From: Flavobacterium ardleyense
GTDB lineage: Bacteria > Bacteroidota > Bacteroidia > Flavobacteriales > Flavobacteriaceae
Assembly (NCBI RefSeq): GCF_033547075.1
Contig: NZ_CP137891.1
Span: 1 to 64,000, forward strand
DNA: 64,000 nucleotides
Reading direction: 5' to 3'
Numbering within the stretch: position 1 is the stretch's first letter; each line of letters opens with the position of its first letter. The notes under the pieces are model-generated. The model did no database searches and was not told the origin of the DNA. It saw only the letters and a program-made list of their open reading frames with translations. Both the position numbers and the translations under genes were made by a program. Of this stretch, positions 59,263 to 64,000 are shown one piece after another.

Positions 59263-62200
59263 TTACTTCTTAATCAATTTGATCATTTTTGAAGCTGTAT
59301 GCGCATTTACATGGATCAAATAGGTTCCAGCTGCCAAAGATGACATGTCTAGTATTACGTTTGAAGCATTTGGCGTTACGTTCATTACCTTCTGCCCTAC
59401 CAAATTAAAGATAGAGATAGAAGTAATATCTTCAGAATAATTGATGTTTACTTGATTTTGAACTGGATTTGGATAATAAGTCAATCCGTTCATAGTTTGA
59501 TCTGCGATGCCTAATTGTACCGTAACAAGTACAGCAAAAGGCAATGAGCGACAGTCATTTTCTGTAAGAACTGCATAGTAAGTCGTTCCAGAGTTTAGCT
59601 GTGTTCCTATTTCAAGTTCATTGGTAAATGCGATTGCATCTGCCATTGTAGGAAACCAGTTGACATTAGGACCTAGAGGATCAAGATTTGCTAAAGTTGC
59701 GTCTTCTAGCGCATCCACTGTAATCGTTTGAACGTTTTGTGCAACAATTACTGGAATTTCATTTACTGTAGCAATTACTTCAGTACGAGTTGGTGCCTCA
59801 CAAATAGTTGTTCCAGCAAAAGTAAATGTTGGACGTAGTTTGTAAGATGTTTTTGAAGTAGTAGTGTCTCCACAGCTCTCTGCACCTGTAGCAGCAGATG
59901 CTAAATGTGATTTTACTGTAGAATCAAAAGATGTTACATCTGCTTCAACCACTCTGCTCATTGTTGCTGAGCTACTTGAATTACCGTGGCAGAATTCTAA
60001 GATGATATTTGAGGTTCCATCCCATTGGTACGGAGTTGAAAATTGAATCATATTTAGACCTAAAACTGGCATCAAACTAGCAGAAGTATTTACTACTACA
60101 AATGATGAATTGTCTACGAAATTTGACACAGAAATTTGAGTGGTAGTACCAATTTTAAGTGTAAAATCTTTCATTGGCAATGTACCTGCATTTGTTACGT
60201 TAAGTCCTACTGCTGATATTGGTCCAACATTAAGTCCAGCAGCTATTAGCTCTGATGCCAAAACGATGTGTTGTGTGTGATTGTTGCTCCATAGAGAATA
60301 AAAAGGATTCTGGTATGTAGTAGTTACTGCATTTCCAGCACCAACCTGTAGTTGTTGATTTTCTGCTTGAACACTTGCATGGGCAAAATAGCTTGTAGTT
60401 TCAGCAAGAGTTGGAGTTTCAAAAACCGGTCCTGATTCTAGTACTTCTGTACTAAACTCTGTAGCGTACCATTTTACTTCGGTAGTAGCACCTGTAACTT
60501 GTAGCGTAGCAGTTGATCCAACACAAGTTGTGTCATTTACTGCTTCAATTTCTAGGTAATCACAAAGTGTACTAAATGTAACTCCAGCTGACCAAGCGCT
60601 TTGATCAGTAGCTTCACAGTTTGAAGATACATACAGAAAGTATTCTGTGCCAGGTAATAATCCTGCAATATCTGCAGTAACTACACCAGCTGCAGTAGCT
60701 CCAGAAACCACTAATCCAGTAGCACCACTTCCTGCTTCACCAGATGTTCTGATTTCGTAAGAATAACCATTTGCAGGAATAATATTTGGCTCTGTCCACG
60801 CAATAGTTGCAGAATTCTTATCTAGATTAGTAGTGATAATGGCTGTTGGAGGAAAGCATGTTGGCCCTGCAACTACCGAGATATCGCCCACATAAAGACT
60901 ATTCATATTAGCATTAGAATATGCTTGAAAACCAATATTATAAACTCCAGTTGTAGTAACTGTAAAATCAACTTCTACTGGAACTGTTTGATTAGGTGTA
61001 GATGGAATTACGACGTTAAATAAAGGAGTTGTCATAGTCGCCGCCGAAGGCTCAGATCCAATAGCAACTTTTAGTTTTTCTTCGTATCCACTTGCTCTAT
61101 GTTTGAACATTAATTTGTATCCAACACCGGCAGTTAGATTTAACTTTTGAGTAAAAAACCAGTCATTGGCAGCATTTGAACCATGGTATGGATACTGCAT
61201 CGCAGCGCCAGTCATACCTGTTATTGATGAATTGGTGATCCAAGTTTTATCATCGTTATTTACATTTTCTACAATAACACAAGATGGAATTGCAGGTGCT
61301 GTTACACTTGTCAACGGAAGTTCGTAAGGAATATTTGTAGCAAGACAAGGAGTTTGAAAAGCCGGAATCGAAGTCCAAGAGCTTGATTCTACAGCACTGC
61401 ATACAGCCTTAACATAGACAACATAAGATGCGTTATCAACAAGTCCTGTAATTGCAGCAGAAGTTACTCCCGCCGCAGTAGTACCAGAAGCGGCTAAGCC
61501 AGTTGCTCCTGATCCTGGAGCTCCCGAAGTACGAACTTCGTAAGCATATCCTGTAGCCGCACCCGCAGCAGCAGTCCAGTTGACACTAGCGGTAGTATAG
61601 GTAACATTTGACACAACAATATCTGAAGGAGCAGGACAGCTTACTTGGATCCCACCTAAAGTTATATTAGCGATAGTTATAGATCTATTTCCTGCGATTG
61701 GACTATCCGGATTTAGGTTTGTAGAGTCTGATCGGTGGTACAAACCACGGTAATTATTAGTACCGTAAGATGTCGCTGCCCAGTCTACGCCTGTGCCATA
61801 ATCGGCCGTATTTTGGTCGATAGCTATTACTAAATTGTCGACATTATTATACATAAATGGAGTAGTAAAAGTTACTACTACATTACCATTAAGATCTTCA
61901 GGATACGAAACTTCGCCTGCAAATACTTGCGTCATTGCCGAAGTCGGGATCCAATCTGTAGTTGAGTTAAAATTGGTTTTGCTAGTATGTCCTACATATA
62001 CAACCCAATCCTTACTTTTATCCCAGTTTGCTGGAATGGTAGTATTCTTTGGCTTGAAACTAATTGAGGTAATACCGCCTGCAGCATTAATTTCTGATTG
62101 AAAATAAAGTTGTTGAGAGTAGGTGTATCCCCAGTTGGTTGCTACCGGAATGGTACTTGAGGTTATGGTTCCTGTCCCAACAGAAATTTGGGCAGTTGCT

Positions 62201-62334
62201 TCTTGACCAAAAGCTGATAACATTAGTGCTGCCATAAATAGACCTGCACCGCGACTACGCCAAGACGTAGCAGTGCTGACCGTTTTGCAAAGCGAAGATG
62301 CATTCTTCGCCGCTAGTGAGTAAAAATTTTTCAT
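59263..62334 (-). CDS. Large secreted multidomain protein with T9SS type A sorting domain (paralogue)
   Basis: A secreted 1023-residue protein. The signal core (GLFMAALMLSAFG...ATAQ, about 31-49) follows a long serine/threonine- and arginine-containing lead. It then has a beta-module with TTPFMYNNVDNLVIAIDQN (about 50-230) and a fibronectin type III domain (about 233-328) with YEVRTSGAPGSGATGLAASG. A domain paralogous to that of the 999-residue protein follows (CVIVENVNNDD, EEKLKVAIGSEPS, FQAYSNANMNS). After that come another fibronectin type III domain (about 490-590), the module STPYQWDGTSNIILEFCHGN, and a type A sorting domain (LTYYPNPVQNQVNI, LVGQKVMNVTP, TYLIHVNAHTASKMIKLIK). It has its own terminator. 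Confidence 0.88.
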   Translation of the reverse strand: MKNFYSLAAKNASSLCKTVSTATSWRSRGAGLFMAALMLSAFGQEATAQISVGTGTITSSTIPVATNWGYTYSQQLYFQSEINAAGGITSISFKPKNTTIPANWDKSKDWVVYVGHTSKTNFNSTTDWIPTSAMTQVFAGEVSYPEDLNGNVVVTFTTPFMYNNVDNLVIAIDQNTADYGTGVDWAATSYGTNNYRGLYHRSDSTNLNPDSPIAGNRSITIANITLGGIQVSCPAPSDIVVSNVTYTTASVNWTAAAGAATGYAYEVRTSGAPGSGATGLAASGTTAAGVTSAAITGLVDNASYVVYVKAVCSAVESSSWTSIPAFQTPCLATNIPYELPLTSVTAPAIPSCVIVENVNNDDKTWITNSSITGMTGAAMQYPYHGSNAANDWFFTQKLNLTAGVGYKLMFKHRASGYEEKLKVAIGSEPSAATMTTPLFNVVIPSTPNQTVPVEVDFTVTTTGVYNIGFQAYSNANMNSLYVGDISVVAGPTCFPPTAIITTNLDKNSATIAWTEPNIIPANGYSYEIRTSGEAGSGATGLVVSGATAAGVVTADIAGLLPGTEYFLYVSSNCEATDQSAWSAGVTFSTLCDYLEIEAVNDTTCVGSTATLQVTGATTEVKWYATEFSTEVLESGPVFETPTLAETTSYFAHASVQAENQQLQVGAGNAVTTTYQNPFYSLWSNNHTQHIVLASELIAAGLNVGPISAVGLNVTNAGTLPMKDFTLKIGTTTQISVSNFVDNSSFVVVNTSASLMPVLGLNMIQFSTPYQWDGTSNIILEFCHGNSSSSATMSRVVEADVTSFDSTVKSHLASAATGAESCGDTTTSKTSYKLRPTFTFAGTTICEAPTRTEVIATVNEIPVIVAQNVQTITVDALEDATLANLDPLGPNVNWFPTMADAIAFTNELEIGTQLNSGTTYYAVLTENDCRSLPFAVLVTVQLGIADQTMNGLTYYPNPVQNQVNINYSEDITSISIFNLVGQKVMNVTPNASNVILDMSSLAAGTYLIHVNAHTASKMIKLIKK

Positions 62335-62811
62335 AATTAATGGATTAGTTATTTGTCGCTAAATTAATAAATTATTAAGATGAAATAGCCTTATTTCATA
62401 AAAAAATCAGTGGAGACGCGGGGTCCTTAGTACAAATCTTACATCTTTGACAAATCGCAGCTAGATTTTTTACCTATAAAAAACTATATTTCGCGTTTTA
62501 AAAACTGTAGCTATCAGTACAAAATGCATACTCTGTAGATTATTGTTTTGAAATATGTTTATAATAGAATATTAAAATTTATCAGCGGAACATGGGATTT
62601 TTTTCTCGTGGTAGAAACTATTTAAAAAAAAGTATGAGCGTAAAGTTGATTGCAGCAAGTAAGTAGCTTAATAATTGCGTTTCAGGCCTCTAGAGAAAAT
62701 TAGTAATATTGATTGTTTAGCTATTTTAAATACAATTGTGACAGAGGAAATTGTCAAAATAGGGAAAATTGTATTTGAATAATATTTAAAGCGTTGATTA
62801 CTAAACAAAAA
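62335..62811. other. Gene-free AT-rich region upstream of the surface-protein cluster
   Basis: About 480 bases. It must contain the promoter of the 1023-residue gene, but no exact TAnnTTTG box near that start was recognised. A short open frame at 62668-62883 overlaps the DUF3467 terminator and is rejected. Confidence 0.5.
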
Positions 62812-62840
62812 AAAGCCGGAAACATATTGTTTCCGGCTTT
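62812..62840 (-). terminator. Terminator of the rpoC-DUF3467 operon
   Basis: A perfect 13-bp stem AAAGCCGGAAACA / TGTTTCCGGCTTT with a TAT loop and a T-run on the minus strand, 20 bases after the DUF3467 stop. Confidence 0.92.
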
Positions 62841-62860
62841 CTACTATTATAAAAAATTGA

Positions 62861-63175
62861 TTAAGCTTGTCCTGTTGGACCAAAGTTTAAAGGAATTTGA
62901 GTTTGCTCTGTTTCCTTAATTTCTCCGTGTGCTGCTTCATATCTATTTATATTTTCTGCCATTGCCTTAAGCAATCTTTTAGCGTGTTGTGGTGTCAAGA
63001 CAATTCTTGATTTCACTTTCGCTTTTGGAGTTCCTGGCATAATACATACAAAATCTACTACAAATTCTGAAGATGAGTGATTTATGATAGCCAAATTTGA
63101 ATAAATTCCCTGTGCGATTGCCTCGTCAAGTTCAATATTAATTTGTGGCTGCTGTGGTTGTTTAGAATCGCTCAT
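62861..63175 (-). CDS. DUF3467 family protein
   Basis: A 104-residue cytosolic protein of the DUF3467 family, with ELDEAIAQGIYSNLAIINHS, FVVDFVCIMPG and KVKSRIVLTPQHAKRLLKAM, the full conserved core. Function unknown. It starts 3 bases after the rpoC stop codon and ends with the operon terminator. Its conserved place behind rpoC in Bacteroidota suggests a link to transcription, which is inference from position. Confidence 0.88.
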   Translation of the reverse strand: MSDSKQPQQPQINIELDEAIAQGIYSNLAIINHSSSEFVVDFVCIMPGTPKAKVKSRIVLTPQHAKRLLKAMAENINRYEAAHGEIKETEQTQIPLNFGPTGQA

Positions 63176-63178
63176 ATC

Positions 63179-64000
63179 TTAGTAGTTATACTCTTCTTTA
63201 CTAGCCATCATCTCATTATAGTCTTCTTTAGATCCTACAATCGTATTATCATATTCTCTCATACCTGTTCCGGCAGGAATTCTATGTCCAACAATTACAT
63301 TCTCTTTTAGACCTTCAAGTGTATCAATCTTACCAGCTACTGCTGCCTCGTTTAATACTTTTGTTGTTTCCTGGAACGACGCAGCAGAGATAAATGATTT
63401 AGTCTGTAGCGAAGCTCTAGTAATACCTTGAAGTACTGGTGTTGCGGTTGCAGTAACCACATCACGACATACTACAAGATTCTTGTCTGTACGTTTAAGC
63501 AATGAATTCTCATCACGTAGTTCTCTTGGAGAGATAATCTGACCTGCTTTTAGGTTAGCTGAATCTCCCGCGTCCTCAACAACTTTCATTCCGTAAAGCT
63601 TATCATTATCAACGATAAAGTCTTTAGTATGAATCAATTGTTCTTCAAGGAATAGAGTGTCTCCAGGATCCTGAACACGTACTTTTCTCATCATCTGGCG
63701 AATTACTACTTCAAAGTGTTTGTCATTAATCTTAACACCTTGTAGTCTGTACACCTCTTGAATCTCATTTACCAAGTACTGTTGAACAGCAGCTGGCCCT
63801 TTAATTCTAAGAATATCATCTGGAGTAATTGCTCCATCAGAAAGAGGCAATCCTGCTCTTACGAAGTCATTTTCTTGAACAAGAATTTGACTTGATAGTT
63901 TTACAAGATATTTCTTGATTTCGCCAAACTTAGATTCGATGATAATCTCACGGTTACCACGTTTGATTTTACCAAAAGACACAACTCCATCAATTTCTGA
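63179..64000 (-). CDS. rpoC: DNA-directed RNA polymerase subunit beta' (C-terminal part, cut by window end)
   Basis: The last 274 codons of rpoC. The gene enters from the right edge of the window in an open frame (the last in-window codons read [16 protein letters not shown]). Diagnostic segments are [20 protein letters not shown] with [43 protein letters not shown] (in two parts) and [14 protein letters not shown], which belong to the C-terminal clamp and jaw region. The tail ends with an acidic [17 protein letters not shown]. The true start lies outside the window. DUF3467 follows 3 bases later. Confidence 0.97.
   Translation of the reverse strand, partial: SEIDGVVSFGKIKRGNREIIIESKFGEIKKYLVKLSSQILVQENDFVRAGLPLSDGAITPDDILRIKGPAAVQQYLVNEIQEVYRLQGVKINDKHFEVVIRQMMRKVRVQDPGDTLFLEEQLIHTKDFIVDNDKLYGMKVVEDAGDSANLKAGQIISPRELRDENSLLKRTDKNLVVCRDVVTATATPVLQGITRASLQTKSFISAASFQETTKVLNEAAVAGKIDTLEGLKENVIVGHRIPAGTGMREYDNTIVGSKEDYNEMMASKEEYNY

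Overview
The window looks like a piece of a Flavobacterium-type chromosome (phylum Bacteroidota, family Flavobacteriaceae). The reasons are the low GC content, the near absence of Shine-Dalgarno motifs before genes, promoters of the TTG / TAnnTTTG kind, the rRNA operon order 16S-Ile-Ala-23S-5S, type 9 secretion (T9SS) C-terminal sorting domains, and lineage families such as DUF2805, DUF3467 and DUF4369. It begins 100 bases before dnaA and ends inside rpoC.

Layout. 0.1-2.8 kb: dnaA, a low-molecular-weight protein-tyrosine phosphatase and an RsmI-like methyltransferase, in line on the plus strand. 3.6-7.6 kb: a minus-strand envelope block (dapF, a GNAT acetyltransferase, mltG, a DUF2279 protein, then a lysozyme-like transglycosylase), divergent from a DegP/HtrA-type protease. 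9.3-19.3 kb: central metabolism and uptake (long-form GAPDH, a dicarboxylate/amino-acid:cation symporter, an aldehyde dehydrogenase with an AraC-type regulator beside it, an alpha/beta hydrolase, aconitase). 20-25.2 kb: a four-gene operon of three parvulin/SurA-type periplasmic proteins plus a MoxR ATPase. 25.5-29 kb: prfC, one small membrane protein and a repeat-rich intergenic stretch. 29.2-34.4 kb: a full minus-strand rRNA operon with tRNA-Ile(GAT) and tRNA-Ala(TGC), driven by three recognisable tandem promoters. 35-36.2 kb: repeats only. 36.3-47.5 kb: a TonB-type outer-membrane beta-barrel protein, FabH-like synthase, OmpA-like and small lipoproteins, htpG, a 19-cysteine copper-binding-type protein, an Rnk/GreA-like factor, a DMT permease, a DoxX protein, DUF2805 and a DUF4369 lipoprotein. 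48-62.3 kb: five consecutive large secreted proteins with T9SS sorting domains (three type C-like, two type A) that share modules. 62.9-64 kb: DUF3467 gene and the 3' part of rpoC.

How the parts fit together. Much of the window concerns the cell envelope: peptidoglycan precursor and strand-terminating enzymes, periplasmic folding and quality control (three parvulin-like proteins, DegP), outer-membrane proteins, and a surface-protein cluster exported by T9SS whose machinery is not in the window. No phage, CRISPR array, insertion sequence or defence system was recognised. The least explained material is non-coding: a dispersed repeat family with conserved ends (five copies), a 23-unit heptanucleotide array with cousins in the rRNA operon spacers, a 190-200 bp tandem repeat upstream of the rRNA operon, a short TTTGGCGAAAGCC-cored repeat downstream of both type A surface-protein paralogues, and phased or paired repeats at the degP, aldehyde dehydrogenase and surface-protein promoters.
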